Assembly: GCA_020346125.1 (NCBI GenBank)
Contig: CP070774.1
Coordinates: 1,123,745-1,158,012 of the forward strand
From: Syntrophobacterales bacterium
GTDB taxonomy: Bacteria; Desulfobacterota; BSN033; WVXP01; G020346125
Direction of reading: 5' to 3'
DNA length: 34,268 nt
Part shown: positions 8,763 to 15,568 of the stretch, in pieces
How positions within the stretch are numbered: position 1 is the stretch's first letter
Layout of the letters: each line of letters starts with the position of its first letter
Made by a program: the position numbers and the translations under genes
Notes under the pieces: generated by a model
Databases searched by the model: none
The model's input: only the letters and a program-made list of their open reading frames with translations
Told to the model about the DNA's origin: nothing

Positions 8763-9863
8763 TTACCCCTTTACCCTAAACTGAGTATCCAGCTTCTTCA
8801 TCTTTTCGACGATACCGCCATACTCCAATTCGCTATAGGGAAGCATAGCCGCCCCGGAAAATCCCTGTTCCCTAATGTCCGTTGCCTTTCTGGCAACTTT
8901 CTCCCGGATATGATCCCAATAGGGATGATCGAAGGCATCCGCGGGCTCGGTAAAGGTGCCATTATGAACGCAGAAGGCGAGACAGCTAACCACGGGGGGA
9001 CCATCGAAAAAGGAGATAGATGAATTCCGCTTCACGGGCATCAGGGGACCCGTATGGCTCCCCCTCATAAATCCTGCGACGAGATGCCCTATGCTAAAAG
9101 GAGAAAGCACCTCCCCTGTTGCCGGAAAAGCTCCCTGGACCCTTACCAGCATGACCGGATCATCTTTTCCGGTATATTTTCCCGCAATGTTGTGGAGACG
9201 GGTCGTGCTCACGACTGCCGCGATTTCCCCGTTATTCCTCGAGTGAATGGATTCCACGACGAACCGCTGGTTGTCCCTCAGGAGTGCCGCAATGTCATAG
9301 AGGTCCTCGGGCGCATTGAGCTCAATGGTCCTATCCCCCTCCGTATAGGAGACGTCCATGATGGTGAATGTAAAGCCCTTGTTCATTGCGGGGCTCAAAA
9401 TCAACCCGGCGTTATGCATAGGATCCGTAAAACTCAAATAGAGGGGAAGGTTATACGCCCCTGGATCGGTCTTGTCCGCCGCGAAAAAGAGGAAGGGTTC
9501 GTTGGGCCTCTCTTCAATTTCCATTTCGGCTACCGCAGGCCCCATCCCTTTCACATTGCCCGAAAAGGAATCCTTCAAGAGATCCTGCCCCGCTCCATAG
9601 AGGCCCTGTTTTTTAGCCACTTCGGTACCGACGATAAATGTATCCCAGGCCAATTTGTGGATCTTCTCCGCACCCACCCCTTCATTGTGGGAAAGAAGCA
9701 GTGCGACATCATCTCCGGTGTGCCCTACATAGAAGTTGTTCATGAGGTTCTTCCCCTCAATGCGGAGGAAGTTCTCGACCGCCTCTAATAAGTTCTGGCT
9801 TGGCTTAATATGGCCGCCAATACTGCCGATATCCGCCTTTATTATGCTTAACGTCGTCTTCAT
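8763..9863 (-). CDS. fbp: Fructose-1,6-bisphosphate aldolase/phosphatase (archaeal type)
   Basis: 366 residues, full length for class V FBPase. This bifunctional gluconeogenic enzyme condenses DHAP and GAP to FBP and dephosphorylates it to fructose 6-phosphate. Visible motifs are the N-terminal KADIGSIGGH, GDDVALLLSH and the acidic metal-binding segments. Y230 and K233 (KYTGKDD) have the same Tyr-x-x-Lys spacing as the Schiff-base lysine site of characterised archaeal enzymes. Y348 (LEYGG) lies where the phosphatase-mode tyrosine is expected. GGGGGGTGAGGT precedes the ATG. It lies 32 bases after surE. The family is known from archaea and from mainly thermophilic or autotrophic bacteria, so its presence points to gluconeogenic or autotrophic metabolism. 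Confidence 0.95.
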   Translation of the reverse strand: MKTTLSIIKADIGSIGGHIKPSQNLLEAVENFLRIEGKNLMNNFYVGHTGDDVALLLSHNEGVGAEKIHKLAWDTFIVGTEVAKKQGLYGAGQDLLKDSFSGNVKGMGPAVAEMEIEERPNEPFLFFAADKTDPGAYNLPLYLSFTDPMHNAGLILSPAMNKGFTFTIMDVSYTEGDRTIELNAPEDLYDIAALLRDNQRFVVESIHSRNNGEIAAVVSTTRLHNIAGKYTGKDDPVMLVRVQGAFPATGEVLSPFSIGHLVAGFMRGSHTGPLMPVKRNSSISFFDGPPVVSCLAFCVHNGTFTEPADAFDHPYWDHIREKVARKATDIREQGFSGAAMLPYSELEYGGIVEKMKKLDTQFRVKG

Positions 9864-9895
9864 ACCTCACCCCCCTGAAAGGCTATTTCATTCAA

Positions 9896-10633
9896 TTACA
9901 ATTTCCATTTCCTCATCTCCTCGAAGGAGGAATAGTCGGTCAGATCCAAATGAAGAGGTGTGATTGAAATATGATGGTTCGATATAGCCTCGAAATCCGT
10001 GCCTTCCATTAACTCAAACCCTCTATGCCCCCTGATCCAGTAATACTTTTGCCCAATTGGATTGACCTCTTCCACCACTGCGTCCCCATAAATTCTTCGC
10101 CCCTGTCTGGTGATCCTATGCGATTTCACCCCGTCTTCATCTAGGTTGGGGACGTTGATATTGAGAAATGTGTCCTTGGGAAGGCCGTTTTTCAATACGT
10201 GTCGGGCGACTCTCAGGGCAATAGAAGCCGCCGTCTTAAATTTGAAATCATCTTTTGAGACCAATGATATGGCAAAGGATGGGATTCCATAAAATGCCCC
10301 TTCAAAGGCTGCGGAAACCGTACCCGAATAGGTGATATCTTCTCCCAGATTTCCCCCCTTATTGATGCCGGATGCGATCAGATTTGGCCTTTCGGGTAAG
10401 AGGCAACAAACCGCCAAATTGACGCAATCCGCGGGAGTCCCGTCCACGGCAAAATAATCCTCCCGAACCCGCTCTACCCTCAGGGGACGATGGAGAGAGA
10501 GTGAATGAGCCATGGCGCTGCTCTCCTTATCCGGTGCAACAACATATACCCTCCCGAGGGCCTTCAGTGTCTCGGCCAAGATTTGAATTCCTTGAGAATC
10601 AATGCCGTCGTCGTTGGTTACCAAAATAGTCAA
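9896..10633 (-). CDS. surE: 5'/3'-nucleotidase SurE
   Basis: 245 residues. SurE is a metal-dependent nucleotidase that dephosphorylates nucleoside monophosphates. The metal-binding signature TNDDGI (N7, D8, D9) opens the protein. SGINKGGNLGEDITYSGTVS follows around residues 88-107 and contains the conserved Asn and Ser/Thr of the active site. The start is TTG with GGAAGGA about ten bases upstream; no ATG lies in frame before it. First gene of the likely unit surE - fbp - miaB - DUF151, with a promoter at 10666-10694. Confidence 0.95.
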   Translation of the reverse strand: MTILVTNDDGIDSQGIQILAETLKALGRVYVVAPDKESSAMAHSLSLHRPLRVERVREDYFAVDGTPADCVNLAVCCLLPERPNLIASGINKGGNLGEDITYSGTVSAAFEGAFYGIPSFAISLVSKDDFKFKTAASIALRVARHVLKNGLPKDTFLNINVPNLDEDGVKSHRITRQGRRIYGDAVVEEVNPIGQKYYWIRGHRGFELMEGTDFEAISNHHISITPLHLDLTDYSSFEEMRKWKL

Positions 10634-10665
10634 CGGGGCCCCGTCCTTCCTTGCAGTGTCTATTC

Positions 10666-10694
10666 AATATAGCGCAAATCCCTTGCTTATTCAA
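10666..10694 (-). promoter_or_regulatory. Sigma-70-type promoter for surE operon
   Basis: - strand TTGAAT (10694-10689), exactly 17 bases, then TATATT (10671-10666). The expected start is near 10659, about 25 bases before the TTG codon. The remainder of 10634-10929 holds only the 22-base repeat copy and the terminator of the next gene. Confidence 0.6.
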
Positions 10695-10826
10695 GTTTAA
10701 TACCCGAGGGAGCACTTATAAGTTTCCGGAGAACACCGTTGTCCATGAGCGTAATATGCCGGAGAAGTGGGGTACCCATAGAGGGTAAGCAGGCTTCGTC
10801 GTGAGTCCTCAACCCTGAGATCCATC

Positions 10827-10848
10827 CGGCCCGAGCGTTCGACCGAGC
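10827..10848. repeat. 22-base dispersed repeat, copy 1
   Basis: CGGCCCGAGCGTTCGACCG plus AGC matches the reverse complement of 12558-12579 at 21 of 22 positions, including 16 consecutive bases. Both copies lie in non-coding DNA of higher GC than their surroundings. Confidence 0.6.
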
Positions 10849-10890
10849 TCACGCCGAGGGCAGACCGAAGGGATCAGTTGAACAGTGAAC

Positions 10891-10920
10891 AAAATGGGAA
10901 AATCAGGCCTTGGAGGCTGA
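10891..10920 (-). terminator. Intrinsic terminator after the 166-residue gene
   Basis: - strand TCAGCCT pairs with AGGCCTGA with one bulged base around a 3-base loop, followed by TTTTCCCATTTTG. It begins ten bases after the stop codon at 10930. Confidence 0.55.
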
Positions 10921-10929
10921 ATGCCATTT

Positions 10930-11430
10930 TCACTCCTCCTCCAAGATTTTCGCCAATGTATCTCCTGCGGCTTGCGGAGCGTCTTGAGGGAGGTAGAGCA
11001 TAGCCCCGCCTTTGACAGGCCTCGTAATAATCTTTCCCTCTTCGGCCAGTCGCTGAGTCCTTTCAACGGGATTTGTGCCGAAATATTTCTTAAAAGCCTG
11101 GTTGAATCCGCTATAAACGCTGTGAATCCCCTTATACGGTGGCTTTCGCAATTTCTCAATCGCCCGAACCACAAATTCCTCTTCCGAAAGTTTTGGTTTT
11201 CCTTCCTTAGCCATGTCAACTCCCTCCAAATAGGCTTTGAAATTATCCTCTAGCCCTTCTTTTATCCTCTTCCAACCCGACTGCTTGCCGATCTTAAATG
11301 GGGTCCGCCCCTCGTCTTCTTTCTTGACTACCGTCAGAAGGGATGGATCGTTCCAATCCAAAACCTTCATGATCCCTAAATCCGGGTGATATATTTCGTC
11401 ATCAACTTTCATATGCCAATAACCATTCAA
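10930..11430 (-). CDS. Uncharacterised 166-residue protein, sigma-54 unit
   Basis: I do not recognise the family. The protein is soluble, charged and mixed alpha/beta, with no signal peptide. Residues about 75-140 have a helix-rich part followed by GKIITRPVKGGAMLYLP, which looks like the wing of a winged-helix fold (a weak suggestion only). It ends in an acidic helix. The TTG start at 11430 has no clear ribosome site; an ATG at 11412 is equally poor. Translation may instead be coupled to a short leader ORF (11427-11471) whose stop overlaps the TTG and which does have AGGAGG. A sigma-54 site at 11514-11529 and a terminator at 10891-10920 make this a single-gene unit. The overlapping open frame at 10809-11219 is rejected on composition. 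Confidence 0.7.
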   Translation of the reverse strand: MNGYWHMKVDDEIYHPDLGIMKVLDWNDPSLLTVVKKEDEGRTPFKIGKQSGWKRIKEGLEDNFKAYLEGVDMAKEGKPKLSEEEFVVRAIEKLRKPPYKGIHSVYSGFNQAFKKYFGTNPVERTQRLAEEGKIITRPVKGGAMLYLPQDAPQAAGDTLAKILEEE

Positions 11431-11471
11431 TGAGAGCGAATCCGTTGGAAGTCAAAAGCAATACTCATCAT
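11427..11471 (-). CDS. Possible 14-residue leader ORF
   Basis: It encodes MMSIAFDFQRIRSH and starts 12 bases after AGGAGG, downstream of the sigma-54 start predicted near 11502. Its TGA overlaps the TTG start of the 166-residue gene, so it could couple translation. It may equally be the true N terminus of that gene if a frameshift or sequence error is present. Confidence 0.3.
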   Translation of the reverse strand: MMSIAFDFQRIRSH

Positions 11472-11513
11472 CTTACCACATTTCCTCCTGGTTCGCCCAT
11501 AGCCCGGATTTTA

Positions 11514-11529
11514 GCAGGATTTATGCCAC
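11514..11529 (-). promoter_or_regulatory. Sigma-54 promoter (-24/-12), site 1
   Basis: - strand GTGGCATAAATCCTGC followed by T. GG and GC are ten bases apart and TGGCA is intact at -24. The expected start is near 11502, about 72 bases before the TTG of the 166-residue gene. Confidence 0.65.
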
Positions 11530-11870
11530 CTCATTCGATCTCGATGGGAATTCTCATGGTCTTTCACAAGGGGGGATAAAACGAAGGGATCTTCGGTGGG
11601 GATAAGATCTCAATTCTTGAATAGCGTTTTTTAGAATCCCTCTCAACCCGCTACCCCAACACGAGAGTTGGCGCCAGGAAAACCAGACCTGTTACAGCCC
11701 TCGCGATGACAAAACACATAGTAAAAGTCTCTTTCGCTCAAATCAACACCCCAGAGGAGGTCTCCCCTTGAAATCTTGCCCCACCAAAAGATCGAGGAGA
11801 CTAAGGCTAAAAAATGCTCAGAAGATGGGTAAAAATCATAGTATTGAGTTCATTGCCCTGCCCAAGGGCC
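11530..11870. other. Intergenic stretch without a gene
   Basis: About 340 bases with no open frame that looks coding on either strand. It holds a weak GG-N10-GC match near 11664-11680 lacking TGGCA (rejected). It is the natural place for an upstream activator site for the sigma-54 promoter at 11514, but no clear palindrome stands out. Confidence 0.5.
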
Positions 11871-12023
11871 CTATCCTGAAGGGAAACCAACTTTAGGGTA
11901 ATAAAGAATGAATTCCACGATAAAGGCGATAAGGATGAGAAACATCACCAATCCAAAGGGCTTTATGGTCGTATTACATTTATGTGATGTCCCTCCTCCA
12001 TTCTCGCAGCTTCCCATAGGCAT
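11871..12023 (-). CDS. Small single-pass membrane protein
   Basis: About 50 residues starting at ATG 12023 (or the second ATG at 12017, eight bases after an AGG). The first 20 residues are hydrophilic with two cysteines (GSCENGGG, HKC). A clear hydrophobic segment, LVMFLILIAFIVEFILYY, and a short tail follow. It begins 13 bases after the stop of the two-helix membrane protein upstream, so the two are probably co-transcribed. The family is not recognised and its reality rests on composition and position. Confidence 0.4.
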   Translation of the reverse strand: MPMGSCENGGGTSHKCNTTIKPFGLVMFLILIAFIVEFILYYPKVGFPSG

Positions 12024-12036
12024 AACCTGACGAGTA

Positions 12037-12369
12037 TTAAGCCTCTTTTTTCTTGGGGCCACCCTTTCTGGGTGCCCTCGCGGCCCTTGGCCTCACGGGC
12101 TTCTTCTCTTCGGGTTTGTCAGAAGCCACTTCCGAGGATTCGGTTGAAGTCTCTGCCGTTTTTGTCTCAAAGGTGGATTCGAACTTCTCTGGTTCAGCCG
12201 TCAACTTCTCCTTTATTTCGTCATAACCACTATAAGCCGCAAACCCTCCTCCGACCAAGAGAATGACGGGAATCAAACCCTTTATCATCGTGATGAAATC
12301 CCACCACCAAAAGACTAAAAGAATGATTCCAACGACCAATGCAGCAATACCGCCGAGAAATATTTTCAT
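12037..12369 (-). CDS. Small membrane protein with basic tail
   Basis: 110 residues. Two adjacent hydrophobic segments (about 4-24 and 28-46, with GLIPVILLVGGGFAAYSGY) are followed by an acidic/serine linker and a strongly basic C terminus (RPRAARAPRKGGPKKKEA) that could contact nucleic acid or membrane lipid. No named family is recognised. AAGGAGG lies eight bases before the ATG, and a good sigma-70-type promoter lies at 12438-12465, so this unit stands outside the sigma-54 set around it. Confidence 0.75.
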   Translation of the reverse strand: MKIFLGGIAALVVGIILLVFWWWDFITMIKGLIPVILLVGGGFAAYSGYDEIKEKLTAEPEKFESTFETKTAETSTESSEVASDKPEEKKPVRPRAARAPRKGGPKKKEA

Positions 12370-12437
12370 ACCTCATACCTCCTTACATTAATTATTTATT
12401 TTAGACCGATCATCAGTTTATGAGTATACCTATACTA

Positions 12438-12465
12438 TTTATAATGGAAAAAATGATCATGTCAA
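12438..12465 (-). promoter_or_regulatory. Sigma-70-type promoter for the 110-residue membrane protein
   Basis: - strand TTGACA (12465-12460), a 16-base spacer, TATAAA (12443-12438). The expected start is near 12431 with a leader of about 60 bases. This is among the best sigma-70 matches in the window. Confidence 0.65.
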
Positions 12466-12557
12466 TGGGTAACTGGAGTTTTTTGATTTTTTGGGTGATT
12501 ATGTCGTCCCTGAGTGAAATTCGTTGGAGAAGTGGATTACCCTTGGAGAGCGAGCAG

Positions 12558-12579
12558 GCTCGGTCGAACGCTCAGGCCG
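12558..12579. repeat. 22-base dispersed repeat, copy 2 (inverted)
   Basis: Inverted copy of 10827-10848 with one mismatch. It is embedded in a GC-richer patch (about 12540-12680) that differs from the A-rich DNA on both sides. Confidence 0.6.
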
Positions 12580-12719
12580 ATTGGCTACGCCGAACGGAAG
12601 GGGCAAGCCAGCCCGGTATCCCGCAACCTCCTACCTATCAGCCTTGACCTGCTGCGGGCCAACAGACCCCGATGCAAACGGCCATGGACAACGCAATCCA
12701 AATAAATCAGATAATTAAA

Positions 12720-12782
12720 AAACCAGATAAACGAGATGAACCAGACAAACCAAAATAACCATATAAACCAAACAAATCCCGT
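12720..12782. repeat. Imperfect 9-base tandem repeat (AAACCAGAT-like)
   Basis: Seven consecutive 9-base units: AAACCAGAT, AAACGAGAT, GAACCAGAC, AAACCAAAA, TAACCATAT, AAACCAAAC, AAATCCCGT. Phase is kept while the sequence drifts. On the - strand it is a T/G-rich tract directly after a hairpin. Confidence 0.7.
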
Positions 12783-12792
12783 GAACTCGGGA
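12777..12792 (-). terminator. Terminator-like hairpin after zinc-ribbon gene
   Basis: - strand TCCCG pairs with CGGGA over a 6-base loop, followed by TTTGTTTGGTTT. The T-rich tail is supplied by the 9-base repeat. It lies 28 bases after the stop at 12820. The stem is short, so strength is uncertain. Confidence 0.4.
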
Positions 12793-12819
12793 ATTTCCAA
12801 ATTGAGTACGGGGGGAAAA

Positions 12820-13422
12820 TTACCTCCACCCCGTAAAAATCCACCGTTTTGGATTCCAGAAATGGATCATCCGCTGGGAAAATTGAACACCGCTAACATT
12901 GCTGGCGAGTTCTCGTAGTGCCTGCCTGTTCTTCTCTATTTCCTTATCCTGAGCCCTCTCCAACCCACCATCGGCAATAAAGGTCCGAATTCGCTCTAAC
13001 TCACCTCCGTCGAGCCAAACCCCATGGGCCTTACATTCGTCAATAATGACACCTGATATTTTTGCGAAATTTTTCCGGTTCATTAAGGCTCCACATCGAA
13101 TGCAAGGGATGTATTGTATCGAATCTCTTATGGGCCCTCGAATGTATCCCTTGGGTACTACCTGGCTTTGGTAAACATCGCCTTCCCTGGTTAAGTCTTT
13201 AAATTCACCCCGATCCAGCCATACCCCCCCACACTGGGGGCATATATCCAAATCGCGGTTTCGATATGAAAAATGGTTTAGGAAAACGTTGCACCGAGGG
13301 CACATGGGCTTTCGCTTTTTCCCCATAAGAGATGGCCGCCTTCCTCCACAATGGGGGCATATGGTGCTCTTTACATTAACCTTGCCCCCACAGTGGGGGC
13401 ATTTAACGAGCTTCAATTCCAT
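12820..13422 (-). CDS. Tandem zinc-ribbon (zf-TFIIB-like) protein
   Basis: 200 residues with three zinc-binding modules: C8/C11/C22/C25, then C41/C44/C61/C64 with the zf-TFIIB signature CPQCGGVWLDRGE, then C107/C110/C130/H133 with GVWLDGGELE. The third has His in place of the last Cys. A charged helix (about 150-185) follows. Proteins of this type are common, but their function is unknown; nucleic acid or protein binding is inferred. The start at 13422 is fixed by GGAGG upstream; the ATG seven codons earlier lacks one. Probably co-transcribed with the membrane gene upstream, from the sigma-54 site at 14330-14345. Confidence 0.85.
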   Translation of the reverse strand: MELKLVKCPHCGGKVNVKSTICPHCGGRRPSLMGKKRKPMCPRCNVFLNHFSYRNRDLDICPQCGGVWLDRGEFKDLTREGDVYQSQVVPKGYIRGPIRDSIQYIPCIRCGALMNRKNFAKISGVIIDECKAHGVWLDGGELERIRTFIADGGLERAQDKEIEKNRQALRELASNVSGVQFSQRMIHFWNPKRWIFTGWR

Positions 13423-13632
13423 AACACCCTCCATCTTTATCATCGGTTGGGAACACTTCTTAATTTGCTTCCGTATCTATAATGCTGGGTCGCCATATAT
13501 CGATGCTCGCCTGACGGCGCCTTGGAAGGCCAAATCATATCCCACGTGTATCATATATCAAAGACCACTTGCCCTATTTTGATTTTCAACGCCTCTGGCA
13601 AGACAAAACGCCTTAGCTCCTTTAAGCGAAAG

Positions 13633-14052
13633 TTAATATCGCGAATACCGTATAGGTTGGGGCCTTCCGTATTGAAAGGCCGCGAAGAACAGGAAGGTCA
13701 ATATGATGATGGACACGGTCCAACGGGTATCCCACGAAAAGCTCACGGATTCATCATTGCGGAAGAAAACAAATGAGAATTTGTAATGTTCGATTTTATC
13801 GCCCTTTTTGAATCTCTTATAAATGGAATATGTCACTGGAATCCGTTCATAGCGAACTACCAGCCTTTCTGGTTCCTTCTCCATCGGTTCCTCATATTTT
13901 ATAACCAGACGCCTGCTTGTGGGCAAGCCCCACATACGAAAGGTTTTTCTCCCAACCACCATCCCTTCCACATCGGTAAAAAAACCGGCCTCTCCAATGG
14001 TGATGAGAAGGAATAGGATCGCCACAACCCAATAAAGGAATCTTGCCTTCAT
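13633..14052 (-). CDS. Small membrane protein with two hydrophobic helices
   Basis: 139 residues. Hydrophobic segments at about 5-24 (WVVAILFLLITIGEAGFF) and 112-128 (TVSIIILTFLFFAAF) flank a basic, strand-rich middle part. The topology resembles small DUF3592-like envelope proteins, but I cannot assign a family. GGGGG lies a few bases before the ATG. The nearest promoter is the sigma-54 site at 14330-14345, which leaves an unusually long leader of about 265 bases. Beyond the stop, another reading frame (13551-13697) stays open and looks coding for about 45 codons, so a frameshifted C terminus or a lost neighbour is possible. Confidence 0.75.
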   Translation of the reverse strand: MKARFLYWVVAILFLLITIGEAGFFTDVEGMVVGRKTFRMWGLPTSRRLVIKYEEPMEKEPERLVVRYERIPVTYSIYKRFKKGDKIEHYKFSFVFFRNDESVSFSWDTRWTVSIIILTFLFFAAFQYGRPQPIRYSRY

Positions 14053-14329
14053 TTGTTACCCCCAGAATTGTTTCCCAGTTGTTCTCCTCCTATCGAGGTT
14101 ATTTTCGGCCATCAACGATTGTGCCCCTCATATTACCTCTATCGCCTTTCCCGAATGGCATTTTACTTCTTTTCCCCAAAAACCGCCAGCCTTCTTTCGG
14201 GCTTAACGAAACCTCATGTTAATGATTAATGTGCCGCTCGGTCAAACTTCATTTATCTATTCGGCAAGCTCCCTCGGCGAAAAAGTTCGGTAGACGGGAG
14301 GTAAATTTTTATGATACTCCCGTATTTTA

Positions 14330-14345
14330 GCATTTTGTATGCCAA
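14330..14345 (-). promoter_or_regulatory. Sigma-54 promoter, site 2
   Basis: - strand TTGGCATACAAAATGC followed by T, spacing GG-N10-GC. The expected start is near 14318. The downstream genes are the 139-residue membrane protein and the zinc-ribbon protein. The long leader makes the assignment less sure than for sites 3-7. Confidence 0.65.
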
Positions 14346-14528
14346 ATGGGAAATCAATCGAATGATTAACTGGTTTTGCCAAGAGAACGAAACTCAAAAA
14401 GGAAGCGAGTAGATATACATCCTTGCCGGATTCAGGTTTTCACATGACGAGGTTATTCACATAAGCCATCACTTCTTTATACTGATTTGTTCACTGAAAA
14501 GAATGAGTTTCTAATGCGTAAGCCGGAA

Positions 14529-14565
14529 TAAAAAAAAACACTGGATGACCCCCAATCATCCAGTG
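14529..14565 (-). terminator. Strong intrinsic terminator of the PilZ unit
   Basis: - strand CACTGGATGA and TCATCCAGTG form a perfect 10-base-pair stem over a 7-base loop, followed by a run of T (14538-14531). It lies about 55 bases after the stop at 14619. Confidence 0.92.
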
Positions 14566-14618
14566 CTTAATATAGAGGAGGTCAGGGTTCCGGGTTGCCA
14601 GGGCTTATAGAAAATTCC

Positions 14619-15044
14619 TCAACTAGAGGACAATACGTTCCTCAGATGGAATTCTCGAGCGAGCTGGCCTAAAAGGCCTTTAAAATCCCAAAAAACGCGT
14701 TCGCTTATTCCAATCAACCTTAACCCATATCGATATCTTCCCCAAAAGGCATGGTGCACGATATTGCGCCAGACAACAACGGCATTTGCACCGATGGTCT
14801 TGAGTTGGAAACCCTGGGCGAAGACTAATTGTATCCTCAAAGGGGTCCCCACCTTAATCTGATCATGCAGGCAGACCAATATTCCGCCCTGGCTAATATT
14901 GGCGACGATACCTACATGCATTTCGCTCTCGCTGGTGATACAGTCAATGGGAAGCTCACATTCGAACCTGGGGTACTTACGGCGCTCTGCGAAACCGATT
15001 TTGGGGTGAGGCGGCTTCGATTGGGCAAATTTCCCTTCTTCCAT
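14619..15044 (-). CDS. PilZ-domain protein (cyclic-di-GMP receptor)
   Basis: 141 residues. A single PilZ domain spans about 20-125. Both ligand-binding motifs are intact: RxxxR as RKYPR after ERR, and NxSxxG as NISQGG. PilZ proteins bind c-di-GMP and pass the signal to partners; the partner here is unknown. The N terminus of about 18 residues is flexible, and the C terminus after GRYRYGLRLIGI is a helix. AAGGGTT precedes the ATG. It forms a complete single-gene unit with sigma-54 site 3 (15140-15155) upstream and a strong terminator downstream. It belongs to the same subfamily as the PilZ parts at 15569, 18329, 19128 and 21260. Confidence 0.93.
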   Translation of the reverse strand: MEEGKFAQSKPPHPKIGFAERRKYPRFECELPIDCITSESEMHVGIVANISQGGILVCLHDQIKVGTPLRIQLVFAQGFQLKTIGANAVVVWRNIVHHAFWGRYRYGLRLIGISERVFWDFKGLLGQLAREFHLRNVLSSS

Positions 15045-15139
15045 AACGCAACCCTTTGGGATTGATCGGATTTGTTTGATCTTGATCCCATAGGTGGTTC
15101 GATTTATTGGATTTTACCTAAAGATACTTTGATTTCATT

Positions 15140-15155
15140 GCATTTTCCATGCCAA
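15140..15155 (-). promoter_or_regulatory. Sigma-54 promoter, site 3
   Basis: - strand TTGGCATGGAAAATGC followed by A. It is nearly identical to site 4. The expected start is near 15128, with a leader of about 84 bases to the PilZ start at 15044. Confidence 0.75.
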
Positions 15156-15568
15156 CCAGTGCTATCTGGGAAAATCATCAATGATCTCAGTAAATTGTAT
15201 CAATTCCCCTTTTTCTTCAAAGAGTCATTTTTTGTCAATTTGATGAATTTTTTACATAATTACCCCCATTTTACGGCGATTTATAGGAATTGATGCTATT
15301 TTACAGTGGTTAATTAAGAAAAATATGGGTCAAAAGGAGTTTTGTGAGGTGAGGAAATGATGCCTTCTCTCGTTTAAGGCGATGGTTGAAGTATTGGAGG
15401 GCTCAGCGTTTTCGTGAAATTTTGGCAATTCCAAGAGTTCGGAAGATCCGCTCTGCATGCATTGATCTCTTTTGGCTCGATCCAGTGGGTCACTTGGACC
15501 TTAACCACTTCTCCTCTCGAGCCAGTTTTCCATGACGAAGGATCCGCCAAAGAGATAAGTCCCCCCAA
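15156..15568. other. Intergenic stretch upstream of a sigma-54 promoter
   Basis: About 410 bases. Positions 15200-15330 are strongly AT-rich and lie 80-200 bases upstream of the predicted start at 15128, the usual place for an activator site. The open frame at 15374-15568 directly after the HTH-PilZ stop is not convincing. A GGGGG/CCCCC hairpin overlaps the HTH-PilZ stop codon (about 15562-15583) but has no T run. Confidence 0.5.

Larger units (their letters stand above)
12370..12819. other. Intergenic stretch: promoter, repeats, terminator
   Basis: No gene. It holds the promoter of the 110-residue membrane protein, a GC-richer patch with repeat copy 2 (12558-12579), an A-rich 9-base tandem repeat (12720-12782) and a terminator-like hairpin for the zinc-ribbon gene. 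Open frames here translate to low-complexity NQTNQ or WFxWF strings and are artefacts of the repeat. Confidence 0.7.
14053..14618. other. Intergenic stretch: long leader, sigma-54 site, terminator
   Basis: No convincing gene. From left to right it holds the leader of the 139-residue membrane gene, with a perfect 7-base inverted repeat ACGGGAG/CTCCCGT at 14294-14323 overlapping the predicted transcript start. It then holds the sigma-54 site (14330-14345), an AT-rich stretch and the terminator of the PilZ gene (14529-14565). I looked for a c-di-GMP (GEMM) riboswitch core and did not see one. Confidence 0.6.

Noticed and set aside
10809-11219. 136-codon frame overlapping the 166-residue gene
   Set aside because: Out-of-frame shadow with Arg/Leu/Ser-rich composition. 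The 10930-11430 frame has normal composition and a terminator right after it.
12585-12800. Frames encoding NQTNQ or WFxWF strings
   Set aside because: Produced by the 9-base tandem repeat; no ribosome sites.
15374-15568. 64-codon frame directly after the HTH-PilZ stop
   Set aside because: Starts at a TTG with no ribosome site, and its composition and content do not resemble a protein domain.
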